Source of the DNA: a virus
DNA: 20,650 nt
Virus record (IMG/VR): IMGVR_UViG_3300027971_000266
Location: 1 to 20,650 of that record
Direction: 5' to 3' (one strand)
Within the stretch, counting starts at the first letter, position 1. Each line of letters opens with the position of its first letter. The notes beneath the pieces are model-generated. The model saw only the letters and a list, made by a program, of their open reading frames with translations, did no database searches and was not told the origin of the DNA. Made by a program: the position numbers and the translations under genes. Shown here piece after piece: positions 1 through 7,610 of this stretch.

Positions 1-1983
1 CCCAACCAAAGTCAATGCCTTAGTAATTGTTAATACGGGGTTTATTAAAGTGCCGTCACCTGTTGTGTCGTTTCCGTCTTTGCCAACATGAATCTCATTT
101 GCGTAGATAGAGTAGTTACCTACTGCTCTACCAGTACCACCGTTTGCTACGGGCAATGTGCCAGAGGTTATCTGGTTTGCGTTAATTGCGATTGCTGTGT
201 TAGATGCTAAAGTCAATTGACCTTGTGCATTGACTGTATAGTTTGGAACAGAAGAAGCCGAACCATACGCGCCAGCAGTCACTGCCGTGTTGGTGATGTT
301 GAACTGCGTACCCGTGAGGGTCAGTCCTATGCCTGCGGTGTAAGAGCCTACACCAGCAAATTGAACCCAAGTGATGGGGGTTGTGCCTAAAGTGCCGCCA
401 GCGTTGGAGGTACAGACCCAACCAGTGTCAGCGTATACGGTTCCTTGCTCAATGAAGGTGAACGCTCCCGGCACTTCCAACCAATTGTCCATATCCGTTG
501 CGCGAGTCCATGCACCCGCCGCAACCACATAAATTCCGTTGTTTTGGCTCAATGTCTGGTCTTTAACCAAACACCTATCCCCAGCAATCAACGCTACGCC
601 ATCAATCGTCTGCGTTCCAGACAACGTGATGTTTGCCGTTGTTGCCGCCACGCAAGAAGCCTTGGGGTCTAGTCCTTGCGCTACTGAATCAACATACTGT
701 TTGGTTGCCAACTGCAAAGCAGATGTCGGGTCTTGCGTTACGGCCACAGAAGTCAGCCCAGCCAACGTGGATGCGGTGCCGCCAAGACTCACCGCGGTGC
801 TTCCAATTGTGACCGACGAATTTGTCAGACTGCCGTTGCCAATGTTTGATAGCGTATTGGTCGCACCGCTAATCGAAGTGCCGGCAAACGTCGTAATCGT
901 GCCGCCGAGGCTGACCGCCGTGCTGCCAATCGTAATTGTTGAATTTGTCAGGCTGCCATTCGCAATATTCGTTAGAGTATTTGTCGAACCGTTAATGGAC
1001 GTGCCGGTCAGCGTAGTGATCGTGCCACCAAGCGACACTGAGGTCGAACCAATTGTGATCGCGCTATTCGTAAGCCCCGCGTTTGGAATCGTAGCCACGG
1101 CAGTGAATGCGCTCGTGCCATTCCCGACCAGATACCCGGTCAGTGTATTTGCCCCACTACCGCCATTCGCAACATTCAATGTACCACTGAGTGTGATGGC
1201 TCCGGACTGCGCGGAGCTGGGCAGAAGACCAGTCGTGCCACCGCTGAAAGTAGTAACCCCACCTGCAGTCGAGAACTGCCTCCAGGACCCAGAAGAGTAC
1301 CCGTCAAAAGTCTGCGTATCAGTGTTGAAACGAATTTGGCCTTGCGACCCTCCCGGCTGCTGTCCTGTGGTACCCAAGGGGATCGTGACCGATGCAGTGC
1401 CCGGAAGGACAGCGTTATCGCTGATCGAAATCGTCGGGCTACCGCTGATCCCGTTACCATTCGCGACCCCGATCTGGCTCGAAGTACCCAAAATCTGGGT
1501 GCTCGAGACTGTGCCACCCGTGCTCAGGGTCACCAGCCCATTCACACTAGCATTGGCAAACCCGAGAACCTGACCAGTTAAAGACAGCGTTGGATTCCCG
1601 GAAATCCCGTCGCCATTCGTGATCGAAATACCGTTGCTGCCGACAGTGATCGACCGCGAAGTGAGCGCGGTGGAGCTGGTCTTTACCTGTAGCCCAGTGC
1701 CAGAGCTCACCAGAGACAACAGAGCGCCAGTGGTCGTGACATTGAGCACGCCCTGAGCGCCACCGTCTGCAAGAGTCAGACCATTAGTCGCCCCGAGACG
1801 ACGGCTATTCGCAAGAGTTGGCTCCTGGTTTACCGTCAGGAAAGTCTGCGTCTGAGCTGGAGAAGCAGCGATCGCGGCAGTCGTCGTCTGAACGGTAACG
1901 CCATTCTGGACGATCGGGACAGCTTCTGTTCCAGTGATCGTTCCTGCGGCTGGTAACTGAGTGATCGTGACTTGTGCTGACAT
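1..1983 (-). CDS. Tail fibre / tailspike protein, N-terminal 661 residues (runs off the left edge)
   Basis: The minus-strand frame stays open from the ATG at 1983 to base 1, giving 661 codons with no stop. The protein is rich in Ser, Thr, Gly, Ala and Asn, typical of fibrous trimeric fibres. Residues 302 to about 365 hold tandem 41-residue repeats with the core LTNS-ITIGST-VSLGGT. Around residue 426 comes ATKQYVDS, a junction motif common in phage fibres. It is followed by a domain of about 105 residues (TLSGTQTIDGV, NNGIYVV, WTRATDMD, YADTGWVC) that I recognise from many fibre proteins. An ANGGTG linker follows, and the last 30 residues (HVGKDGNDTTGDGT...TITKALT) look like the start of a parallel beta-helix of the pectate-lyase type. 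It likely binds, and perhaps degrades, a host surface glycan. The start overlaps the previous stop as TAATG. The distal part is AT-richer than the proximal part. Confidence 0.88.
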   Translation of the reverse strand, partial: MSAQVTITQLPAAGTITGTEAVPIVQNGVTVQTTTAAIAASPAQTQTFLTVNQEPTLANSRRLGATNGLTLADGGAQGVLNVTTTGALLSLVSSGTGLQVKTSSTALTSRSITVGSNGISITNGDGISGNPTLSLTGQVLGFANASVNGLVTLSTGGTVSSTQILGTSSQIGVANGNGISGSPTISISDNAVLPGTASVTIPLGTTGQQPGGSQGQIRFNTDTQTFDGYSSGSWRQFSTAGGVTTFSGGTTGLLPSSAQSGAITLSGTLNVANGGSGANTLTGYLVGNGTSAFTAVATIPNAGLTNSAITIGSTSVSLGGTITTLTGTSINGSTNTLTNIANGSLTNSTITIGSTAVSLGGTITTFAGTSISGATNTLSNIGNGSLTNSSVTIGSTAVSLGGTASTLAGLTSVAVTQDPTSALQLATKQYVDSVAQGLDPKASCVAATTANITLSGTQTIDGVALIAGDRCLVKDQTLSQNNGIYVVAAGAWTRATDMDNWLEVPGAFTFIEQGTVYADTGWVCTSNAGGTLGTTPITWVQFAGVGSYTAGIGLTLTGTQFNITNTAVTAGAYGSASSVPNYTVNAQGQLTLASNTAIAINANQITSGTLPVANGGTGRAVGNYSIYANEIHVGKDGNDTTGDGTLINPVLTITKALTLVG
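766..1080 (-). repeat. Tandem 123-bp (41-aa) repeats in the tail fibre
   Basis: Two complete units (1080-958 and 957-835) and a partial third (834 to about 766) repeat in register every 123 bases. On the plus strand the matching landmarks GCCGCCAAG, GCCGCCGAG and GCCACCAAG begin at 778, 901 and 1024. Each unit encodes LTNS-(A/T/S)(I/V)TIGST-VSLGGT, then a more variable part ending in TNTL-NI. The copies are diverged at the nucleotide level, so this is an old duplication under protein-level selection. It is probably a beta-structured shaft segment. Confidence 0.85.
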
Positions 1984-2327
1984 TAGATCGGACTCGGTGC
2001 AATGGTGTCGTTGTTCCCGTTCGTTTCCGGGGTCTGCGTGTTCTGCTGAGTCGAGATGTAGAACTCGTTATTGCCCGTTGTGATCAGGTAATCGTCATTA
2101 GCAGCGACGCTAACGTCTGGACGAGCAAAACGCAAATTGATTCGCTCGGTTTGCCTTGCGGGGAGTCGGTATGGGTCCAAATTGTCCCGGCAACCTTGAT
2201 CACACACCCTCAAACCGGGGAAATTAGTGTCTGGACCCAAGGAAACAAACGTGCGTTTCATCTTGCATCGGTCACAAACACCGATTGCAAGATTATTCAA
2301 CCCACGAGTATCGAGGAATACTGGCAT
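1983..2327 (-). CDS. Small zinc-ribbon-like virion protein, 114 aa
   Basis: The N-terminal half carries four cysteines arranged as a probable zinc site: C18-DR-C21 and C42-DQG-C46, separated by 20 residues. Conserved-looking stretches YRLPARQTERINLRF and RPDVSVAANDDY follow. The tail is Asn/Thr-rich and probably disordered. The gene sits between the head-tail adaptor and the tail fibre and overlaps both neighbours by one base (TAATG at 2327 and again at 1983), so its translation is probably coupled to theirs. By position it could be a small connector or fibre-attachment protein. Metal binding is inferred from cysteine spacing only. I do not recognise a named family. Confidence 0.8.
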   Translation of the reverse strand: MPVFLDTRGLNNLAIGVCDRCKMKRTFVSLGPDTNFPGLRVCDQGCRDNLDPYRLPARQTERINLRFARPDVSVAANDDYLITTGNNEFYISTQQNTQTPETNGNNDTIAPSPI

Positions 2328-3400
2328 TATGCTGTGTACACTCCGATTCCGGGAGTGAAAAAGATCGGGGAACGGTCGCGCTCTTCCTGTTCTGCCTGAT
2401 ACAAGTACTTTTCAGCTTGAGACTCAAGGTATTGGATCCGCTCCACTGCAACACCGGGCAATTCCATGCTCATCTGGTGTGCAAGCATGGATTGCACCGC
2501 CAAATACCACCTTTGTGGTATGGCAAGCTCGTCAGTCAGAGCGCCAACGTCTTGAATTTGGCTCGAATACCACACCACCATCTGAACGAATGGGTCAGAA
2601 GGCACCGGCCAAAGGTAAAGAGTGGGGTATGGGATGGTCCGATCGAACCAGAACTGATAAGGTTGGTTCGCGGTGAAATTCTTGTTGGGCAGATTGGTGT
2701 AATCGTCACGATTCAGCCGTGCCATCTGGATTTCGCGACTGTTGTTTCCGATGTACCACTCGCGGAGAGCGAGCGTGGTGCCCCCGGAAGCAACAATTCT
2801 GTAATAAATCACATTCTGGCCAGGATCGATGTCGGTCCAGACCCACTGATTGTCGGTGACAGTGACTGCGCCTAAGTTGTTCAGAGTCAACCAAGTCGAA
2901 CCGTCAATGGAATACTGCAGCGAGATGTTCCAATTTGCCGAACCACCACCCGCAATGTAGGGCAAAAACCCGATCGAACCAGCATAAATCGGGTTAGCAG
3001 TGCCGAAATTGACTGTGAAGTTGCCGTTTGCACTTGTCTGCTGGCAATAAGTGTCAACGTCTCCGTCGTAAAGATTAGCTACGACCCCACCCGCCGAGGA
3101 TGAATATGACCCTACAGGTCGCGCCATGGTGCGGTAAAGCACATTCAGCGCATCATTAGCCTGCACCGGGAGCGAGTAGATGTACTGATCCGCATTTACG
3201 CCAAGCACCAGCTTGGTGATAGCAAAGTACTGGATGCCGCGATTTATGAGATTCGAAAGCAGGAAACCAAGACTTTGTTTGGCCGAGAGCTGCTGCTCAG
3301 AAGTCAGCTCCTCGGCGAGCTTCCCGCACCGGCGAGCGCCGTGATCAATGAATGTCTGTACGTTGATTATCGTTTGGGCGTACGTACCAGATGTCGACAT
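2327..3400 (-). CDS. P22 gp4-like head-tail adaptor with an inserted discoidin-like domain, 357 aa
   Basis: Residues 1-92 and about 222-357 read as one split domain of the P22 gp4 / packaged-DNA-stabilisation type. The N-terminal part has GTYAQTIINV and a helical bundle. The C-terminal part has RDDYTNLPNK, PYQFWFDRT, LYLWPVPSDPF, YSSQIQDVG and PQRWYLAVQSMLAHQ, then a Glu-rich helix ending RDRSPIFFTPGIGVY. Such proteins bind below the portal ring and close the filled head. Residues about 95-218 interrupt this fold with a beta-rich segment (ANLYDGDVDTYCQ, NFTVNFG, WNISLQYSIDGSTW, VIYYRIVASG) that looks like an F5/8 type C (discoidin, galactose-binding-like) domain. The usual family member is shorter, which fits an insertion. 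The ATG directly follows the upstream TAA. Confidence 0.87.
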   Translation of the reverse strand: MSTSGTYAQTIINVQTFIDHGARRCGKLAEELTSEQQLSAKQSLGFLLSNLINRGIQYFAITKLVLGVNADQYIYSLPVQANDALNVLYRTMARPVGSYSSSAGGVVANLYDGDVDTYCQQTSANGNFTVNFGTANPIYAGSIGFLPYIAGGGSANWNISLQYSIDGSTWLTLNNLGAVTVTDNQWVWTDIDPGQNVIYYRIVASGGTTLALREWYIGNNSREIQMARLNRDDYTNLPNKNFTANQPYQFWFDRTIPYPTLYLWPVPSDPFVQMVVWYSSQIQDVGALTDELAIPQRWYLAVQSMLAHQMSMELPGVAVERIQYLESQAEKYLYQAEQEERDRSPIFFTPGIGVYTA

Positions 3401-4075
3401 TTAGCATTTCCACCGAGCTAATGACGCAGCTTTGCGAGTAGGACGACCTTTCTCATCTTTCATCGGACCTGGATGACCTTTCATTCTTGCGCAGAACGAA
3501 TCCTTCCTTGGCCCACCCCCAGGCTGAGGAGCCTTGAGGTTGCTTCCTGTGGCGTTATTATACTTCGCTCTGCCTTTTGCAGTCAGCCCTGCGCCTTGAG
3601 AAACAGGCAATTTCTCACCACGACCGACAGAAAGCACCGGGCCACCTTCTTTCATCTTTGCAGTCTTAGCAGACTCACGGAATGCTTTGGCGGTTGGAGC
3701 GCCGGGTGCACCGGGTTTGCGCATCTTCTCGCCAGACCCTTCAGCTATGCGCTCTCGTTTGGCGTGGATGTTAGCGTACAACCCGCCGCCTTTCATTTTC
3801 TTACCCAAGAACAACTTATCAACCATTTCCAATCTTTCTGGCTTAGTGGTTTCTTTGTTGATAATGCTCAGACGCTCTGACTTGCTTTTCCCCTCGTCGT
3901 AAAAGCCTTCTTTTTTCAAAGACTTAACCACCCCGCCGTCTTTGAACTTCTTGCCTTCGTCAGCCTTAGCAAACTCTTTGCCGACCGACTGAGCGATGCC
4001 AACTTTCTTAGCGAACTTCGGGTTGTGCGCAACCGCCTCCATCAGGCGGTGTTGGGCTGGTGATTTGCTTGGCAT
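3401..4075 (-). CDS. Lysine/glycine-rich phage protein with a DUF6321-like C-terminal domain, 224 aa
   Basis: The N-terminus MPSKSPAQHRLMEAVAHNPK and the C-terminal 60 residues (GLTAKGRAKYN, TGSNLKAP, SFCARMKGHPGPMKDEKG, RPTRKAASLARWKC) match a conserved domain I know from environmental phages as DUF6321-like. Function is unknown. Between them are three GG motifs (KDGGVV at 45-50, MKGGGLY, MKEGGPVL) also seen in neighbouring proteins. The protein is very basic and could contact DNA or act in assembly, but this is inference. I place the start at the ATG at 4075, two bases after the upstream TGA. A TTG at 4087 would add four residues but lies within the preceding gene. There is no good Shine-Dalgarno, so coupling is likely. 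Confidence 0.8.
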   Translation of the reverse strand: MPSKSPAQHRLMEAVAHNPKFAKKVGIAQSVGKEFAKADEGKKFKDGGVVKSLKKEGFYDEGKSKSERLSIINKETTKPERLEMVDKLFLGKKMKGGGLYANIHAKRERIAEGSGEKMRKPGAPGAPTAKAFRESAKTAKMKEGGPVLSVGRGEKLPVSQGAGLTAKGRAKYNNATGSNLKAPQPGGGPRKDSFCARMKGHPGPMKDEKGRPTRKAASLARWKC

Positions 4076-4077
4076 GA

Positions 4078-4362
4078 TCAGCCGCAAAAAATAGTTACTG
4101 CCGCAGTACCGGGCAATGTGACATGAATGTCTGTTTTAAATCTAATCCCGTTTCCGGGAATTATGTTTGCAAATGGGTTATTTGTATTGGCTGGAATATT
4201 AAATCTTAAAAGAACGGTGCCGCCGGATCCGCCATCCCGAAAAATTATCTCTCCAGCCGTTCCGCCAGACAAGGCTTGGTACCCAGCAAGATTGGCCGCG
4301 CCAGCGTAAATCGTTCCCGTCGCATCCCTGTGCGCCGAAAATACATTAGTTAATGTTGACAT
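4078..4362 (-). CDS. Small virion-associated protein of unknown function, 94 aa
   Basis: The product is small and beta-prone, Gly/Ala/Thr-rich, with no transmembrane segment or signal peptide. It ends TLPGTAAVTIFCG. Sequences such as TNVFSAHRDATGTIYAG and GSGGTVLLRFNIPA suggest a compact beta sandwich, as in small decoration or fibre-linked proteins. No family was recognised. The start is set at the ATG at 4362 because GGAG lies six bases upstream. A TTG at 4374 would overlap that site. The gene is AT-richer than its neighbours (22 of 60 G+C in 4141-4200) and is preceded by a UUCG hairpin. Confidence 0.72.
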   Translation of the reverse strand: MSTLTNVFSAHRDATGTIYAGAANLAGYQALSGGTAGEIIFRDGGSGGTVLLRFNIPANTNNPFANIIPGNGIRFKTDIHVTLPGTAAVTIFCG

Positions 4363-4368
4363 CTCAAT

Positions 4369-4372
4369 CTCC
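4369..4372 (-). promoter_or_regulatory. Ribosome-binding site deciding the start at 4362
   Basis: GGAG on the minus strand lies six bases before the ATG at 4362. It falls inside the reading frame that would open from the TTG at 4374, which argues against that longer start. Confidence 0.7.
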
Positions 4373-4379
4373 AATGAAG

Positions 4380-4399
4380 ACAGGGGCCGAAGCCCCTGT
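4380..4399 (-). terminator. Eight-bp hairpin with UUCG tetraloop between two genes
   Basis: On the minus strand ACAGGGGC-TTCG-GCCCCTGT forms a perfect 8-bp GC-rich stem closed C(UUCG)G, an exceptionally stable tetraloop class. It begins two bases after the TAA (4404-4402) of the GG-rich protein and ends seven bases before the GGAG of the next gene. The following bases (CTTCATT) are not a proper U-tract, so full intrinsic termination is uncertain. It may instead protect the upstream mRNA 3' end or separate translation of the two genes. Confidence 0.7.
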
Positions 4400-4401
4400 T
4401 C

Positions 4402-5361
4402 TTAACACGCGCCGCCAGCCTTTTTTGGCATCATGAAGTTGCGAGCCGGACCGTACTTTTCGTTACTGTCCTTCTTCGCAGCCTTCATCGTGGGTGCAAA
4501 CTCAGCATTATTGATGGCCTGCAATTTTGCGTTGTTCGGCGCAACCTTGCCGCCCTTCTTATAAGTGCCAGAAAGCATCGAAATTGCCACAGGTGCTGAC
4601 ATCGGTTTTTTACCCTGTTTCATCTGCTCCGGACCGCCGTCGTCTTGGACGCGACCGCCCTCAGCAAACTTTTTTGCGGCACCGCCCTTGCGGTATCCAC
4701 CGCCGTTGGATTTTGCAACACCGCCGGTAGCATACCCACTCATGCCGCCGCCCATCATGGCTTTGCCACCTTTTTTGTAACCACCACCGTTGCCGAGTTT
4801 CACGTCGCCGGTTTTGGCAGGTGAATTGTCAGGGCGAGCTGTACGCATCTTGGTGGAAGTTGCAGCGCCGGATTCATTTTTGATGATTCCATTGGCTGCA
4901 ACCTTGCCGCCGTTTTTGTAACCGCCTTGACCGTTGACCACGCCGCCAGTGGCGCATTTCCCAGCCATTCCACCCGAAGCGAGCTTGAGCTTGGTGCCCT
5001 TGCCGCCTTTGTGCTCTTGGGTGTCGTGCTGCTTGAAAGCCTTCTTGATCATGGCTTTGTCCTGCGCCTTGTCCATGGAGCCGCCCTCTTTCATCATAGG
5101 ACGTCCCATAGGAGCTGCCGGCATAGGCATGCGACCCGGTGCAGTAGGGTTGGTCATAGGAGCTGGCGTACGAGCCACCCTACGGGCTGCCATAGCACGT
5201 GCAGCGGCGGGGTTGGCTACAGGGGTAACCGGACCTGCTGCACCCATTGCGCCGCCGTTCATTTTGCCAACCGGCATTTTAGCCGATCCACCTTTCTTAA
5301 GATGGAGAATAACCGATGGCTCGGTTGTTTCCATCTTTACCATTGGCTTGAACTGACCCAT
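4402..5361 (-). CDS. Glycine/lysine-rich low-complexity phage protein with GYKxGGKV repeats, 319 aa
   Basis: The protein is basic, low in complexity and probably mostly disordered. About a dozen GG motifs recur, including GYKNGGKVAANG (147-158), GGGYKKGGKA (192-201), GYATGGVAKS (209-218), GGGYRKGGAA (220-229), KFAEGGRV (231-238) and TYKKGGKVAPNN (266-277). Residues 36-90 are rich in Ala, Pro and Met. A charged helical stretch (MDKAQDKAMIKKAFKQHD) lies at 96-113, and the chain ends KKAGGAC. A strong ribosome-binding site suggests substantial production. No enzymatic domain is visible. A role in contacting DNA, scaffolding or assembly is inference from charge and location among head genes. Confidence 0.78.
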   Translation of the reverse strand: MGQFKPMVKMETTEPSVILHLKKGGSAKMPVGKMNGGAMGAAGPVTPVANPAAARAMAARRVARTPAPMTNPTAPGRMPMPAAPMGRPMMKEGGSMDKAQDKAMIKKAFKQHDTQEHKGGKGTKLKLASGGMAGKCATGGVVNGQGGYKNGGKVAANGIIKNESGAATSTKMRTARPDNSPAKTGDVKLGNGGGYKKGGKAMMGGGMSGYATGGVAKSNGGGYRKGGAAKKFAEGGRVQDDGGPEQMKQGKKPMSAPVAISMLSGTYKKGGKVAPNNAKLQAINNAEFAPTMKAAKKDSNEKYGPARNFMMPKKAGGAC

Positions 5362-5366
5362 GTTAG

Positions 5367-5374
5367 CCTCCTTT
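5367..5374 (-). promoter_or_regulatory. Strong ribosome-binding site for the GG-rich protein
   Basis: AAAGGAGG sits five bases before the ATG at 5361 and shares its first bases with the TAA of the upstream gene. The 14 bases CTAAAGGAGGCTAA are identical to those before the major capsid gene. AGCCT and AGGCT flanking it could form a small hairpin that partly covers the site. Confidence 0.85.
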
Positions 5375-6614
5375 AGGCTTGCGTGACGCCAAGGGCGCCA
5401 ACTCGGGTTGCATTTGGACCAACTGCGATTGCTGGCAGCGCCAGCGTCACAACTGCACGTTTGATTCCATCAGCTGCTGAACTCGGAGCGAAAGTGCCGC
5501 GAACATCACCAGTGATGGTGGTAGCAGTCGCGGTGTCGGCGACAGTCAACGTTCCAGACGTGTCATCGGTCGTGCCGTTGTTCCAGCCGTACCGGAGCAC
5601 ATAGGACTTGTCAAAGAACCGCACCGGACACCCGAACACATCTGCAGTTCCAACTGTCAATGCCGTACCAGTCGCCGCGCTAACCGAGACCGAAGTCACA
5701 AGGTAAAACGCTTTAAGACCAGTGACCGCTGTGCTCAAAACAGCACTTGAAGTAATCGCCTCGCTCATTGCTTGGCCGTAATAGTCATACCCGGAGACCG
5801 TGACGATCACAGGAGCTACACCCAAAGTGAAGGTCAAGCCAGTCGTAGTGCCTGCGGTGGTCACAACCGCAGCGCCCGCCGTAGTGGTCAGGGTCGCGGT
5901 AGTCGTCGTGACGGCAGTCAAGATGTAAGTGGTGGGAGTGCTGTAACCGGTGATGGTTGCAGTACCACTCAACGTACCTGTCACAGTCACACGTTGACCA
6001 GTTACCAAACCTGCTTGAGAGGTGTAGGAAATCTGACCTGCAGTGCCAGTTACAGCCACGCTTGACAGAGTAGCAACAGCGGCGGTTGCAGTTGTCACGC
6101 TAACTGCACGTGGGACATCTAGTGCCAATGCCGCGACACCCGCAGAAGTCGTAACTGATTTCACCGAAGTGCCAGCTGTCAGAGTCAACGCACCAGCTGC
6201 TGCCGGAGTCTGCGACGCTGCGATGTTATTCGCGGTCAATGCTTGAGGAACGACGTCCCAAACGTAGGTGCGACCCAGAGGACCAACGCCAAGGTCCATT
6301 GGCGAAGGGTTGTCGAAATTGATATTCCCATGAGCAGTCAAAGTCGCGGTGCTAGAAACCGTCGACGATGCGCTCAGAGTGTAAGTGCCTACGCCGCCTG
6401 TGCCCGTGCCGAATGCAGTGATGTAAGTGCCATTGGTGACGCTTGTGCCATCAAGATACATCCCGACTACAAGCGGTGCGCCCTGCAGGAGTTGGGTGAC
6501 ATTCAAAGTCGTGGAAGAAATCGTTCCGGCGACAGTCGTCGAATACGGGCGAATACCCGTACCCATGTAAGTAACTGCGGGACCTAAAAACAGGTCATCT
6601 GAAAACTGAGGCAT
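5373..6614 (-). CDS. Beta-rich phage structural protein with two inserted Gly/Thr modules, 413 aa
   Basis: The framework is [15 protein letters not shown] (97-111), [13 protein letters not shown] (114-126), VPRAVSV (167-173), [16 protein letters not shown] (273-288), [18 protein letters not shown] (327-344) and a C-terminus ending [19 protein letters not shown] know such proteins only as uncharacterised structural proteins next to capsid genes in environmental phages. Two diverged Thr/Gly/Ser-rich stretches (about 25-95 and 175-265) interrupt the framework and look like copies of one beta module. The start is the ATG at 6614, with AAGGAG six bases upstream. An in-frame ATG at 6641 would place that site inside the gene. 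It may be a minor capsid, decoration or neck protein. Confidence 0.8.
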   Translation of the reverse strand: MPQFSDDLFLGPAVTYMGTGIRPYSTTVAGTISSTTLNVTQLLQGAPLVVGMYLDGTSVTNGTYITAFGTGTGGVGTYTLSASSTVSSTATLTAHGNINFDNPSPMDLGVGPLGRTYVWDVVPQALTANNIAASQTPAAAGALTLTAGTSVKSVTTSAGVAALALDVPRAVSVTTATAAVATLSSVAVTGTAGQISYTSQAGLVTGQRVTVTGTLSGTATITGYSTPTTYILTAVTTTTATLTTTAGAAVVTTAGTTTGLTFTLGVAPVIVTVSGYDYYGQAMSEAITSSAVLSTAVTGLKAFYLVTSVSVSAATGTALTVGTADVFGCPVRFFDKSYVLRYGWNNGTTDDTSGTLTVADTATATTITGDVRGTFAPSSAADGIKRAVVTLALPAIAVGPNATRVGALGVTQA

Positions 6615-6620
6615 GGTCTG

Positions 6621-6626
6621 CTCCTT
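6621..6626 (-). promoter_or_regulatory. Ribosome-binding site deciding the start at 6614
   Basis: AAGGAG lies six bases before the ATG at 6614. The alternative in-frame ATG at 6641 has only U-rich terminator sequence upstream, so the shorter product is preferred. Confidence 0.8.
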
Positions 6627-6643
6627 GAAAAGTTTGACCAACC

Positions 6644-6674
6644 AAAAACAAAAACGGGGGGTGATTAGCCCCCC
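6644..6674 (-). terminator. Rho-independent terminator after the major capsid gene
   Basis: On the minus strand GGGGGG-CTAATCA-CCCCCC is followed after one G by TTTTTGTTTTT. The stem starts six bases after the capsid TAA (6683-6681). A six-GC stem with a long U-rich tail is a standard intrinsic terminator. It lies in one of the few real gaps of the block (6615-6680), where I see no convincing promoter for the next gene, so readthrough presumably feeds downstream genes at a reduced level. Confidence 0.87.
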
Positions 6675-6680
6675 ACCGAC

Positions 6681-7595
6681 TTAGACTCCCGGCGTGCCGT
6701 ACATTGCACGTGGATCGGTCCAGCCCACTTGATAACGCTCGGTTGCTTTGTAACGCATGGAGTCGGTTTCGAAGTCACCTTCCATGGTCTTCTCAAGCGC
6801 ACGACGCATCAGGAGCTTCATGCCCTCTGGAGCATCAGTCTGAACCCACCAAGAGTTGGCGTTGGTCAGACGCGACAGAACAGCGGCACCTTCGTCCAGC
6901 AGCCCGATGGACTTGACTGGGTTGATGTCGTTGTTAGCCGTGCCGGCACGCAACACGCTCTTCAGGAGGACCTCGGCTTGGAACACGTTACCCGGTGCGA
7001 CCACCAGTTGACGCGGGACCAAACGGATTTTCTTCCCGTTGTTGTCCACAGCTTGACGGATCTGGATGAGCATCTGCTCGAGAGACGTCTGGCTGAGATT
7101 GGCGGCGGTTGCGAGCTGGTTCGAGAACGTGCCACTCACGATCGGATGCGAGGTGTTGATCAGCGAAACGCCATCACCACCAACATACGACGAGTTGAAC
7201 GCACGGTTCAGGACGTTTGCGCTAAGAGTCTCTTTGGTCTCAATCAGGGACTGAGCCAAGTGACGAGCGTAAACTTGGCCAATACGGATGTGGTCGCCGT
7301 CTTCGACCAGCACTTTGGTCAGCGCGAACGCCAGACCATAGACGTTGTACACGTAACGCTGGAGGAAGAGCACGCCACCTTGCTGGTACGAAACCGGAGT
7401 TCCGTCGGGCAATTGCGGCGCAGCGCCGAATCCATAAAGGACAGGCTCTTCGTGGTAGTTGCGGGGAATACCTTGTTGCTCGCGGAAAACCCGCGACCAT
7501 TCGTCGGTACGTTGGTCATAGACTCCATCAAAGCATTCATTGAGGATTGGCTCAACAATACTTCTAAAGTCCGTACTGCGCATTGGGGCTGCCAT
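6681..7595 (-). CDS. Major capsid protein, 304 aa
   Basis: This forms the icosahedral head shell. Recognisable stretches include MRSTDFRSIVEPILNECFDG at the N-terminus, GGVLFLQRYVYNVYGLAFAL, the loop DGVSLINTSHPIVSGTFSNQ, LEQMLIQIRQAVDNNGKKIR, LVPRQLVVAPGN and the C-terminal ETDSMRYKATERYQVGWTDP. These resemble the HK97-fold coat proteins (Mu gpT-related group) found widely in environmental tailed phages. About 300 residues is normal for the fold. The best ribosome-binding site of the window, downstream position from the scaffold candidate and a terminator just after the stop all fit the most abundant virion protein. No N-terminal delta domain or maturation protease is evident nearby. Confidence 0.93.
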   Translation of the reverse strand: MAAPMRSTDFRSIVEPILNECFDGVYDQRTDEWSRVFREQQGIPRNYHEEPVLYGFGAAPQLPDGTPVSYQQGGVLFLQRYVYNVYGLAFALTKVLVEDGDHIRIGQVYARHLAQSLIETKETLSANVLNRAFNSSYVGGDGVSLINTSHPIVSGTFSNQLATAANLSQTSLEQMLIQIRQAVDNNGKKIRLVPRQLVVAPGNVFQAEVLLKSVLRAGTANNDINPVKSIGLLDEGAAVLSRLTNANSWWVQTDAPEGMKLLMRRALEKTMEGDFETDSMRYKATERYQVGWTDPRAMYGTPGV

Positions 7596-7602
7596 GACTT
7601 AG

Positions 7603-7610
7603 CCTCCTTT
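7603..7610 (-). promoter_or_regulatory. Strong ribosome-binding site of the major capsid gene
   Basis: AAAGGAGG ends seven bases before the ATG at 7595 and overlaps the TAA of the upstream gene (7611-7609), so termination and re-initiation are close together. Confidence 0.88.

Noticed and set aside
539-1573. 344-codon open frame on the plus strand
   Set aside because: It is antisense to the tail fibre and its product is a Val/Pro-rich mirror of the repeats, with no ribosome-binding site.
6615-6641. Upstream in-frame ATG at 6641 for the 413-aa protein
   Set aside because: The ribosome-binding site AAGGAG lies between it and the ATG at 6614, so the later start is better.
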